64,000 nucleotides of DNA from positions 1-64,000 of the forward strand of contig NZ_DASZKT010000023.1 in the NCBI RefSeq assembly GCF_035552695.1, written 5' to 3'. Below, one piece after another: positions 8,329 to 16,398 of this stretch. The notes beneath the pieces were generated by a model that was not told the origin of the DNA, ran no database searches, and saw only the letters and a program-made list of their open reading frames with translations. A program made the translations under genes and the position numbers. Within the stretch, counting starts at the first letter, position 1. Every line of letters starts with the position of its first letter. This DNA comes from Actinospica sp035552695. GTDB taxonomy: Bacteria; Actinomycetota; Actinomycetes; Streptomycetales; Catenulisporaceae.

Positions 8329-8801
8329 CCCGTCAGCGAGCCGTTCGCGCCGATGACGCGGTGGCACGGGATGAGGATGCCGAGCGGATTGGAGCCCACC
8401 GCACCGCCGACCGCGCGGGCCGCGACGCGATCGAGGCCCAGGGCCGCCGTGACCTTGCCGTAGGTCGTCGTGCTGCCGTAAGGGATCTTCCGCAGTTCGT
8501 CCCACACACGGCGCTGGAAGGACGAGCCGCGTGGCTCGAGTTCGAGGTCGAACTCCTTCAGGTCGCCGGCGAAGTACCCCTGGAGCTGCGCGATCGCGTG
8601 CGCGAACTCCTCGGGCGCATGCTCCCAGCTCTCGTCGATGCGGGCGACGGGCCGGTTTCTGTCCTCGCTCCAGACCTGCAGCGTGACGCCGGTGAGCACG
8701 ACGCCGCCGGGGGCGGACGCGTCGCGCACTCCGGTCAGCAGGTAGCTGCCGACGGGGCTTTCCGTGGTCGTGTAGATGGTGGCTGTGCTGGTGGAAGTCA
8801 T
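8256..8801 (-). CDS. ogt: Methylated-DNA--protein-cysteine S-methyltransferase
   Basis: 181-residue suicide repair protein that removes O6-alkyl groups from guanine. The active-site motif IPCHRVIG holds the acceptor Cys146, and the DNA-binding region is intact (SSFQRRVWDELRKIPYGSTTTYG). The length is typical of Ogt. The start codon overlaps the stop of the upstream ada-alkA gene (ATGA), so the two are one translationally coupled alkylation-repair operon. Its 3' end overlaps the convergent rarD by 73 bp. Confidence 0.95.
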   Translation of the reverse strand: MTSTSTATIYTTTESPVGSYLLTGVRDASAPGGVVLTGVTLQVWSEDRNRPVARIDESWEHAPEEFAHAIAQLQGYFAGDLKEFDLELEPRGSSFQRRVWDELRKIPYGSTTTYGKVTAALGLDRVAARAVGGAVGSNPLGILIPCHRVIGANGSLTGYADGLATKEALLVLEGVLPEPLA

Positions 8802-10273
8802 GAGTTGCTCCAGAAGTAGTGGATCGCGTAGGACGCCCAGGGGTGCCAGGACTCGACGTCGGTACGGTCGAGGCCCGCCTTCTTCATCGCGGACTTGATC
8901 ACGACGTCGCCGGCCGGCACGACGTCCGGGTCGCTCAGGGCACGCATACGCAGGTAACCGGCCGTCCACGGCCCGATGCCGCGCAGTGCCAGCAGCTCCT
9001 GCTGTGCCTGGTCGCGGTCCGCGCCCGGGTCGAGGCGCACGCTGCCGTCGGCCAACGCGCCGCTGATCGTGCGCAGGGTCTGCTTGCGCGACTCCGGCAT
9101 GCCCAGCTCGGCGAAGTCCGCGTCCGCCAACGCCTGCGCCCCGGGGAACACGTGCGTCAGGCCGCCGGTCGGCTCCGGCAGGGGCTCGCCGCGCTCGGCG
9201 ACGAGCGTGCCCGCGAGCCTGCGTGCCGCCGCCACGGTGATCTGCTGGCCGAGGACCGCGCGGATCGCCATCTCGTCCGCGTCGGCCGCGCCGGGCGAGC
9301 GCAGGCCCGGGGTCTTCCTGCTGAGCGGACCGAGGACGGCGTGCGGACCGAAGTACTCGGCGACGGCCACCGGGTCGGCGTCGAGGTCGAACAGCCTGCG
9401 CATCCGGCCGATCGCCGTCGTGAACCCGCGCAGATCGGCCAGATCCAGCCGGCAGTCGAGCCACGCTCCGCCGCCGCCGGAACCGTCGTTGTGCCGCTCG
9501 CGCACCTCGACGATGCCGGGCCCGTGCTCGAAACTCAGGGTCCGGCGGTACACGCGGTCGCCGCGCTCACCGACCATCTCCTCGACGCCGGGGATCGCAC
9601 GCGCGCCGATGAAGTCGAAGATCTGCTCGCGGGCGTACGGTTCGCGGTACGCCAGCCGCAGCGAGATCCCGCTGCCGCCGTTCGTCCCCCGTTCGGCCTT
9701 ACGCGCCGAGTCGCGCAGCTCGGTCGGCGTCGCCGCGTAGATCTCGCGGATCGTGTCGTTGAACTGCCGCACGCTCGCGAAGCCCGCCGCGAACGCCACG
9801 TCCGTCGCGGGCAACTTCGTGGTCTGCAACAGCACGCGCGCGGTGTGCGCACGCTGCGCCCGGGCCAGCGCGAGCGGACCCGCGCCGAGCTCCGCGACGA
9901 GATGCCGCTGCACCTGCCGTTCGCTGTAGCCGAGCCGCACCGCGAGCCCGGACACGCCCTCCCGGTCGATCACACCGTCGTTGATCAGCCGCATCGCGCG
10001 CCCGATCACGTCGGCCCGCAGGTTCCACTCCGCAGAGCCCGGCACCGCGTCCGGCCGGCACCTCCGGCACGCGCGGAACCCCGCCGCCTGCGCCGCCGCC
10101 GCACTCGGATAGAAGCGCACGTTCTCCCGCTTCGGAGTCGTCGCCGGACAGCTCGGCCGGCAGTAGATCCCGGTGGTCAGCACCGCGATGAAGAACACGC
10201 CGTCGAACCGCGGATCACGCCCGCGCACGGCGTCGTACCGGTGCTCGTCCGTCTGAATTCCGCTGGTCGCCAT
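8798..10273 (-). CDS. alkA: Ada-type regulator/AlkA DNA-3-methyladenine glycosylase fusion
   Basis: 491-residue fusion for alkylation repair. Residues 1-80 are the Ada methylphosphotriester domain, with Cys38, Cys42, Cys69 and Cys72 at the same numbers as in E. coli Ada (TTGIYCRPSC, CRRC). Residues about 85-185 hold an AraC-type helix-turn-helix (YSERQVQRHL, FASVRQFNDTIRE). Residues about 200-491 are AlkA-like: an N-terminal TBP-like domain and a helix-hairpin-helix/GPD glycosylase (LRGIGPWTAGYLRMRA) with the catalytic Asp in VVPAGD. The methyltransferase domain found at the C-terminus of E. coli Ada is absent and is supplied by the coupled ogt. The ATG at 10273 directly precedes the Ada fold; upstream extension is not protein-like. 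Self-activation after methylation is likely by analogy with Ada. Confidence 0.93.
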   Translation of the reverse strand: MATSGIQTDEHRYDAVRGRDPRFDGVFFIAVLTTGIYCRPSCPATTPKRENVRFYPSAAAAQAAGFRACRRCRPDAVPGSAEWNLRADVIGRAMRLINDGVIDREGVSGLAVRLGYSERQVQRHLVAELGAGPLALARAQRAHTARVLLQTTKLPATDVAFAAGFASVRQFNDTIREIYAATPTELRDSARKAERGTNGGSGISLRLAYREPYAREQIFDFIGARAIPGVEEMVGERGDRVYRRTLSFEHGPGIVEVRERHNDGSGGGGAWLDCRLDLADLRGFTTAIGRMRRLFDLDADPVAVAEYFGPHAVLGPLSRKTPGLRSPGAADADEMAIRAVLGQQITVAAARRLAGTLVAERGEPLPEPTGGLTHVFPGAQALADADFAELGMPESRKQTLRTISGALADGSVRLDPGADRDQAQQELLALRGIGPWTAGYLRMRALSDPDVVPAGDVVIKSAMKKAGLDRTDVESWHPWASYAIHYFWSNS

Positions 10274-10380
10274 GAGTCCATGATGACCCCGGACCCGCCC
10301 GGTCTCTAGCGGCTTTCGGACATGGATGCTGGCGTCGGCACAGCACGGTCGGTGCAAGTCGGCACAACGCCGACCGCCGC

Positions 10381-11403
10381 TCAGACGGTGCGGGAGTGGA
10401 CCAGGTCGCAGAGGGCGTAGAGGGCGGCGCGGGCGGGGATGTCGGGGAGGGTGGCGAGCAGGGCGCGGGCCTCGTCGGCGTAGCGGCGGGCGGTGGCGCG
10501 GGCCTGGTTCATGGCCTCGTGGGCGCGCAGCGACTCGAGGGTCTCGGAGACGAGGTCGTCGTCGGTGATGGGGCCGGAGAGCAGCTCGCGCAGGCGGGCG
10601 GAGGCGGCGTCGGTCGAGGCCAGCGCGTAGAGGGTCGGCAGGGTCGGGACTCCCTCGCGCAGGTCGGTGCCGGGGACCTTGCCGGACTCCTCGGGGCTGC
10701 CGGCGATGTCCAACACGTCGTCCGCCAGCTGGAAGGCGAGGCCGAAGACCTCGCCGAAGCGGGTGAGCTGGTCGACGACCGGGCCGGGGGCGCCGGAGAG
10801 CAGCGCGCCGAAGCGGGCCGAGGTGGCGATCAGCGAGCCGGTCTTGTCCGAGAGCACGCGCAGGTAGTGGTCGATCGCCGACTCGCCGGGGGCGGGCTCG
10901 AGGCATTCGTTGATCTGGCCGGTGACGAGCCGCTCGAAGGTGATCGCCTGCAGCCGCACGGCCTCCGGGCCGAGGTCGGCGAGCAGCTGAGAGGCCTTGG
11001 CGAACAGGAAGTCGCCGGTGAGGATCGCGATCGAGTTGTCCCAGCGGGCGTTGGCGGTCTGCACGCCGCGGCGCAGCGGGGCCTCGTCCATCACGTCGTC
11101 GTGGTACAGCGTGGCCATGTGGGTGAGCTCTACGACGCAGGCCGCCACGAGCACGTCCGGGACGACCGCCTCGCCGAACTCGGCCGCCACGAGGGTGAGC
11201 AGCGGACGGAAGCGCTTGCCGCCGGCCTCGACCAGGTGGCCGGCCGACTCGCGGATCAGCGGATGGTCGCTGTGCGCGGCCTCCTGGAGCAGCGCCTCCA
11301 CGTCCGCGAGGCTCGAGGTGACCCGCGCGATGAGTTCGGCGTCCGAGGTGATCAGCCCCCAGGGAAGGGTGCTCGCGCGTCCGGTCTCCACCTGCACGCT
11401 CAC
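10381..11403 (-). CDS. Polyprenyl diphosphate synthase
   Basis: 340-residue trans-prenyltransferase that elongates allylic diphosphates with isopentenyl diphosphate. Both aspartate-rich motifs are present: YHDDVMDEAPLRRG (first) and QLADDVLDI (second), plus GGKRFRP. The context (nuo operon and futalosine genes) suggests that it makes the menaquinone side chain, but chain length cannot be read from the sequence alone. The GTG at 11403 is preceded by AAGGCGAG. In Streptomyces the orthologous gene normally abuts nuoN; here the toxin-like cassette at 11569-13189 intervenes. Confidence 0.92.
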   Translation of the reverse strand: MSVQVETGRASTLPWGLITSDAELIARVTSSLADVEALLQEAAHSDHPLIRESAGHLVEAGGKRFRPLLTLVAAEFGEAVVPDVLVAACVVELTHMATLYHDDVMDEAPLRRGVQTANARWDNSIAILTGDFLFAKASQLLADLGPEAVRLQAITFERLVTGQINECLEPAPGESAIDHYLRVLSDKTGSLIATSARFGALLSGAPGPVVDQLTRFGEVFGLAFQLADDVLDIAGSPEESGKVPGTDLREGVPTLPTLYALASTDAASARLRELLSGPITDDDLVSETLESLRAHEAMNQARATARRYADEARALLATLPDIPARAALYALCDLVHSRTV

Positions 11404-11568
11404 GTTCTCGCCTTCCGCCCGATAGGGTCAGCCATTGTCCACACTTGCAGCTTCCCAACCTAGTGCATGCCCCTCCTCGGACGACGCCAACGTCGGCATA
11501 TCGAAACGCCCCGTCCTGCTGCTACGCTCCCCGGCGTAGCGGCCACATGTCGAGGGAGCGGCGCGCGA

Positions 11569-12498
11569 ATGAGCGAAGCGATAGTCAAGGCGCTGGACGA
11601 GGCGGCGAGTCGGGTCGGGGCATCGCTCGGCAAGGACGCCTCGAAGGCGATCACCGACCTCTACCGGGATTCGAGCAGCAAGCTCACCGATGTCGTCAAG
11701 CGCAGCGTGGGCTCGGACGTCGAGCACGCCGGCCAGCTGAAGCAGATCGCGGACAAGCTCGAGCAGAACGCCGCGCGCACCGGCGTGAGCGACGCCGAGA
11801 AGGCCACCGAGAACGCGGCGCTGAAGCAGAAGCTCTCGGACATCCTCCACGATCCGGGCAGCGGCACGAAGCCGACGATCAAGCGCGAGGACAACGACTT
11901 CTCCCAGGACCACTTCGTCCCGAACGACCCGAAGACGAAGCAGCCGAAGATCGACAAGACGACCGGCAAGCCGGTCGAGGTCGGCAAGTCCCACATCAAC
12001 GCGAACGGCGACCTGGAGCCCGCGAACCCGAACGGCAAGACGACGATGACCCAGCACGTCATCGGCGGCAACAACCCGGCAATCAAGGGCAGCAGCCCCT
12101 ACACCTCCTTCGCGCCCTCGAAGGGTGTCGGCGGCAAGCAGTACGGCAGCCACGAGTACCAGGTGGACTACAACAAGCTGCAGCAGGACATCGGCGGCGG
12201 GAAGGTCAACGGCGTCGAGATCCACGACCCGGCCTCGGTGCAGGGCTCGATCCAGGGCGAGATCGACGGCATCGCGGGCCAGCACGTGGTCGTGCCGCAC
12301 GGCTCGCTGCCGAACGGGGAGATGACCCAGCCCGAGAAGGCCGCCTTCGGCAAGCAGGTCGCGCAGCAGTTCGGGATCAAGGGCGAGGCGAAGAACGACC
12401 TCACGGCCCGGATCAACGCGCTGTCCAACTCGCGCCGCGACAACGAGTGGCTGGTCAAGGGTACGATTCCGGGCAGCTACCTGACGAAGATCCGCTAA
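11569..12498 (+). CDS. Candidate polymorphic toxin (ADP-ribosyltransferase-like C-terminus)
   Basis: 309-residue protein not recognised as a named family. Residues 1-95 are amphipathic helix or coiled-coil. Residues 95-160 are a hydrophilic Lys/Asp/Asn-rich linker. Residues about 160-309 look like a compact toxin domain with His163 (TQHVIGGN), a SPYTSF block (176-181) and Glu293 (DNEWLVKGTIPGSY) near the C-terminus. The order His, Ser-Pro-Tyr-x-Ser, late Glu before a G-x-I-P motif resembles H-type ADP-ribosyltransferase toxins; this is inference. There is no signal peptide. The ATG at 11569 follows GAGGGAG; an upstream ATG at 11467 is not favoured. A helical protein gene follows 19 bp later, as in toxin-immunity pairs. 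The K/N-rich composition differs from its neighbours and suggests acquisition. Confidence 0.55.
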   Translation: MSEAIVKALDEAASRVGASLGKDASKAITDLYRDSSSKLTDVVKRSVGSDVEHAGQLKQIADKLEQNAARTGVSDAEKATENAALKQKLSDILHDPGSGTKPTIKREDNDFSQDHFVPNDPKTKQPKIDKTTGKPVEVGKSHINANGDLEPANPNGKTTMTQHVIGGNNPAIKGSSPYTSFAPSKGVGGKQYGSHEYQVDYNKLQQDIGGGKVNGVEIHDPASVQGSIQGEIDGIAGQHVVVPHGSLPNGEMTQPEKAAFGKQVAQQFGIKGEAKNDLTARINALSNSRRDNEWLVKGTIPGSYLTKIR

Positions 12499-12517
12499 GC
12501 CGGTGGAGGGAACGCAG

Positions 12518-13189
12518 ATGGACGACACGGCCGGGGACGGGCAGTACCAGCCGGGCGAGGTTGCCGAGCGCCTGTTCTTCACCAGGCCCGACGGTACGGA
12601 GACCGAGCCGGACTCCGCGATCGCGGTGGCGGCGGACGACGAGGGCTGGGTGCCGCTCGAGCCGGACGCGCGGGCCCTGCTGGCGGACGAGTCGGCGGAG
12701 CCGTACGACCGCTACCTGGCGATGACCGCGCTCACCCGCTGGGGCTCGCCGGTCGGCTACGCGGCCGTCCAGGCGGCCGCCCAGGACCCGGACGAGCAGC
12801 CCTGGCGGGACTACTCGATCGACCGGTTCTACAGCCTGGACAATACCTTCGCGCTGCTCAGCCGGGCCGTCATCGACAGCGTCGACCAGGCCGTCGAGCG
12901 CGGCAGCACCGCCGAGCGGCTCGCGGCGCTCGCGGCGCTGATCGGCATCACCGACCGGGTCTACTTCGAGCACAACCTCTCCCCCTCCGGCATGTACCCC
13001 GAGGACATCGCGCAGCTGCGCGGGCCGATCGAGACGCAGATCGAGCGCGGGCTCGCCGAACTCGCCGCGGCCCCGGCCGACGTGCCGCTCCCGGGGTGGG
13101 TGTCGGACCAGGTCGAGGAGCTCGCCAACGCGCTCGGCATGATCGACAAGGACGCGGCGGACGCGTACAAGGCGCGGATTCCCGCGTAG
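12518..13189 (+). CDS. Candidate immunity protein (helical, unknown family)
   Basis: 223-residue acidic, almost wholly alpha-helical soluble protein without signal peptide or membrane segments; not recognised. The middle (ALTRWGSPVGYAAVQAAAQDP, then further helical pairs) resembles short helical repeats of HEAT type. The ATG at 12518 is preceded by GGAGGG; an in-frame GTG at 12503 overlaps that site. It starts 19 bp after the toxin-like gene on the same strand, ends facing nuoN, and no other gene in the window resembles it. A role as cognate immunity protein is inferred from position, acidity and fold only. Confidence 0.55.
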   Translation: MDDTAGDGQYQPGEVAERLFFTRPDGTETEPDSAIAVAADDEGWVPLEPDARALLADESAEPYDRYLAMTALTRWGSPVGYAAVQAAAQDPDEQPWRDYSIDRFYSLDNTFALLSRAVIDSVDQAVERGSTAERLAALAALIGITDRVYFEHNLSPSGMYPEDIAQLRGPIETQIERGLAELAAAPADVPLPGWVSDQVEELANALGMIDKDAADAYKARIPA

Positions 13190-13224
13190 CCGCACAGCCG
13201 GCCGGGCAGTTGGCCGCCGCCCGT

Positions 13225-13250
13225 CGCCCACGGCCTCTTTGACGTGGGCG
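13225..13250. terminator. Possible bidirectional terminator between cassette and nuoN
   Basis: CGCCCACG (13225-13232) and CGTGGGCG (13243-13250) form an 8-bp stem with a 10-nt loop between the convergent ends of the immunity-like gene and nuoN. Confidence 0.5.
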
Positions 13251-13269
13251 CCGGACGGACGCTTTCTGG

Positions 13270-14844
13270 TTACTTGGCGAGGGTTCCCGCCGAGTTGTTC
13301 GCCAGGTGCAGCAGCAGGCTCGGCGCCACGCCGAGGGCCACGGTGGCGAACGCGGCGACCGCGAGGGCGGTCTTGACCGCGATGGACGGGTGGGCGATGG
13401 TCGGCCCCTCCGGCAGCGGGTCGGAGAAGAACATCACCACCACCACCCGCAGGTAGAAGAAGGCCGCGAGCGCGCTGGCCAGCACGGCGACGATCACCAG
13501 GTCCGGCGAGCCCGCGTTCAGGGCCGCCTGGAAGATGGCGAACTTGCCGATGAAGATGCTGGTGAACGGGATTCCCGCGAAGGCCAGCAGGAACACGGCG
13601 AGCAGCGCGGCCGGGATCGGGGCGCGCCGGCCGAGTCCGGCCCAGCGGGACAGGTCCGTGGCCTCGCCTCCCGCGTCGCGCACCAGGGTGACCACGGCGA
13701 ACGCGCCGACGATGGCCACGCCGTAGACCGGCAGGTAGAACAGGACTGCCGCGCGGGCCTGCGCGGTCGTCGACGTGACGCCGATCAGCAGGTAGCCGGC
13801 GTTGAGGATCGCCGAGTACGCGAGCATCCGTTTGATGTCCCGCTGGGTCAGCGCGAGCACGCCGCCGACGAGCATCGTGATGATGGCGATGGCCTGCATG
13901 ACGGGCCGCCAGACGGTCTCCGCGCTGCTCACACCCATGCCCACGTCGAGCACCCGGACCAGCGCCCCGAACGCCGCGATCTTCGTGGCCGCGGCCATGA
14001 AGCCGGTGATCGGCGTCGGCGCGCCCTGATACACGTCGGGCGTCCACATGTGGAAGGGCGCCGCGCCGACCTTGAACAGCAGGCCCATGCCGAGCAGCGC
14101 CAGGCCCGTGTACAGCAGCGCGGATCCGGCGGTCGGGTGGGCGACGTGCTGCGCGATGACCTCGAGGTTCACCGAGCCCGCGTAGCCGTAGAGCATCGCG
14201 GCGCCGTAGAGGAAGAACGCGGAGGAGAACGCGCCGAGCAGGAAGTACTTGAGCGCGGCCTCCTGGGACAGCAGGCGACGGTGCCGGGACAGGCCGCAGA
14301 CGAGGTAGAGCGGCAGCGACAGGACTTCGAGCGCGACGAACATCGTCAGCAGGTCGTTGGCCGCCGGAAACAGCAGCATGCCGCCGACCGAGAACATCAG
14401 CAGCGGGTAGACCTCAGTGGTCTGCCAGCCGCGGCGCGTGGTGTCCCGCTCGGCCTGCGAGCCGGGCACCGTGGCGCCCTGCGCGGCGAACGCGTCCTGG
14501 TTCTGGTCGGTCTTGCGCTCGGCCACGACCAGCAGGCCGACGAACGCGATCACCAGGATCGTGCCCTGCAGGAACAGCGTCGTGCCGTCCACCGCGACGG
14601 CGCCCTGGGCGACCAGGTTCGCACCGCTGTTGTGCAGCGCGATGACGGCGCCGAAGGCGACGGCGATGCCCAGCAGCGCGAGCCCGACCTGGATCCGGTA
14701 GCGGTGCGCGCGCGGCGCGAAGGCCTCCACCAGGATGCCGAGCGTGGCCGTGCCGAAGGCGATGAGCATCGGCGAGAGCTTGCCGAACTCGACGTGCGGC
14801 GCGACGAACGGGGCTGTGGTGGATGCGGCGGCGAGGACGCTCAC
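13270..14844 (-). CDS. nuoN: NADH-quinone oxidoreductase subunit N
   Basis: 524-residue antiporter-like membrane subunit of complex I, with about 14 hydrophobic helices and the conserved proton-channel Lys in the AALKYFLLGAFSSAF helix. It contains MLAYSAILNAGYLLIG and GIPFTSIFIGKF, both typical. A cytoplasmic loop rich in charged residues (about 145-165) is longer than in E. coli. The GTG at 14844 overlaps the nuoM stop (GTGA). This is the last gene of the nuo operon. Confidence 0.96.
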   Translation of the reverse strand: MSVLAAASTTAPFVAPHVEFGKLSPMLIAFGTATLGILVEAFAPRAHRYRIQVGLALLGIAVAFGAVIALHNSGANLVAQGAVAVDGTTLFLQGTILVIAFVGLLVVAERKTDQNQDAFAAQGATVPGSQAERDTTRRGWQTTEVYPLLMFSVGGMLLFPAANDLLTMFVALEVLSLPLYLVCGLSRHRRLLSQEAALKYFLLGAFSSAFFLYGAAMLYGYAGSVNLEVIAQHVAHPTAGSALLYTGLALLGMGLLFKVGAAPFHMWTPDVYQGAPTPITGFMAAATKIAAFGALVRVLDVGMGVSSAETVWRPVMQAIAIITMLVGGVLALTQRDIKRMLAYSAILNAGYLLIGVTSTTAQARAAVLFYLPVYGVAIVGAFAVVTLVRDAGGEATDLSRWAGLGRRAPIPAALLAVFLLAFAGIPFTSIFIGKFAIFQAALNAGSPDLVIVAVLASALAAFFYLRVVVVMFFSDPLPEGPTIAHPSIAVKTALAVAAFATVALGVAPSLLLHLANNSAGTLAK

Positions 14845-16397
14845 TGTTGGCTCCCTGCGGCTCGGGCGGCGTCTGCGACGGTATGCGGAGGCGCGGTGAC
14901 CACGTGCGTGGTCGACTGCGTGACCGCCGGGTTGATGTACTTGGTGAGGATCCCGGGCGCGAAGCCGAGCACCAGGATCAGCGCCAGCAGCGGGACCACG
15001 GCGGTCAGCTCACGCCGGTTCAGATCCTTGAAGCCGGCCACGGACTCGCTCACCGGCCCGGTCATCGTGCGCTGATACATCCAGAGGATGTAGACGGCGG
15101 CGAGCACGATCGAGGTGACTCCGAAGATCGCGGCCACCGGGTACTTCTCGAAGGTCCCGACCAGCACCAGGAACTCGCTCACGAACGGGCTCATGCCGGG
15201 CAGCGCCAGCGAGGACAGGCCGGCCAGCAGGAAGGTGCCGGCCAGCAGCGGCGCGACCTTCTGCACTCCGCCATACGCGTCGATCTCCGCGGAGCCGCGT
15301 CGGCGGATCATGAAGCCCGCCAGGAGGAACAGCGCGCCGGTCGCGAGGCCGTGGTTGACCATGTAGAGCGAGGCGCCGACCTGGCCGCGCGAGGTCCACG
15401 CGAACACGCCGAGCGTGATCAGGCCGAAGTGCGAGATCGAGGTGTACGCGATGAGTCGCTTCATGTCGCTCTGGCCGATCGCGAGCAGCGCGCCGTAGAT
15501 CGTGCTGATGACCGCGAGGACGAGCACGACCGGCGTGAACCAGTGCGAGGCGTTCGGGAACAGTTCGAGGCAGAACCGCAGCATCCCGAAGGTGCCGATC
15601 TTGTCGAGCACGCCGACGAGCAGCACGGCGGTTCCCGGCGTCGCCTCGGACGCCGCGTCGGGCAGCCAGGTGTGGAACGGCCACAGCGGCGCCTTCACCG
15701 CGAAGGCGATGAAGAACCCGAGGAACAGCCAGCGCTCGACTCCGGTGGAGAAGTGCAGTGTGCCGCTGGAGACGGCGTTGGCCAACGCGGGGAAGTCGAA
15801 GGGGTTCGCGACGGTGCGGTTCGCCACCACGTACAGCCCGATCACCGCGGCCAGCATCAGCAGTCCGCCGAGCAGGTTGTAGAGCAGGAACTTGACCGCC
15901 GCGTACGAGCGCTTCTGCTCGCCGCTGCGTCCGTACGAGCCGATCAGGAAGTAGCTCGGGATCAGCGTCGCCTCGAAGAGCACGTAGAACAGGAAGACGT
16001 CGGTGGCCGCGAAGACGCCGACCATCATGACTTCCAGCACCAGCAGCAGTGCGAAGAACGGGCGCGGCCGGTCCTTGTCGTCGTGCCAGGAGGCCAGGAT
16101 GACCACCGGCGCGAGGACGGCCGTCATCAGGATCAGGACGAGCGCGATGCCGTCCACGCCGACCGCGTAGTTGATATGGAACTGCGTGATCCAGTTGTAG
16201 CTCTCGGTCAGCTGGAACCTCGGCCCGCCGACGTTGAACTTGACCGCGTCGAGGACGGCGAAGACCAGGGTGAGGATCGACGCGCCGAGCGCGATCTCCT
16301 TCGAGCGCTTCACCATCCCGGACGGCAGTAGCGACATCGCGGCCACGCCGACCGCCGGCGAGGCGATCGTGAGAGTCAGATACGGGAAGCTCGACAT
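14841..16397 (-). CDS. nuoM: NADH-quinone oxidoreductase subunit M
   Basis: 518-residue antiporter-like subunit that pumps protons in the membrane arm. It has the NuoM signature MKRLIAYTSISHFGLITLG and the conserved Glu/Lys helices (FVLFEATLIPSYFLIG; AVKFLLYNLLGG). Its start lies one base from the nuoL stop and its end overlaps nuoN by 4 nt, so synthesis of the membrane subunits is coupled. Confidence 0.96.
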   Translation of the reverse strand: MSSFPYLTLTIASPAVGVAAMSLLPSGMVKRSKEIALGASILTLVFAVLDAVKFNVGGPRFQLTESYNWITQFHINYAVGVDGIALVLILMTAVLAPVVILASWHDDKDRPRPFFALLLVLEVMMVGVFAATDVFLFYVLFEATLIPSYFLIGSYGRSGEQKRSYAAVKFLLYNLLGGLLMLAAVIGLYVVANRTVANPFDFPALANAVSSGTLHFSTGVERWLFLGFFIAFAVKAPLWPFHTWLPDAASEATPGTAVLLVGVLDKIGTFGMLRFCLELFPNASHWFTPVVLVLAVISTIYGALLAIGQSDMKRLIAYTSISHFGLITLGVFAWTSRGQVGASLYMVNHGLATGALFLLAGFMIRRRGSAEIDAYGGVQKVAPLLAGTFLLAGLSSLALPGMSPFVSEFLVLVGTFEKYPVAAIFGVTSIVLAAVYILWMYQRTMTGPVSESVAGFKDLNRRELTAVVPLLALILVLGFAPGILTKYINPAVTQSTTHVVTAPPHTVADAARAAGSQQ

Positions 16398-16398
16398 G

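Noticed and set aside
10274..11458. Long N-terminal extension of ada-alkA over the polyprenyl synthase
   Set aside because: The frame is open by chance; the Ada fold begins at 10273 and the extension is Arg/Pro-rich shadow of the synthase.
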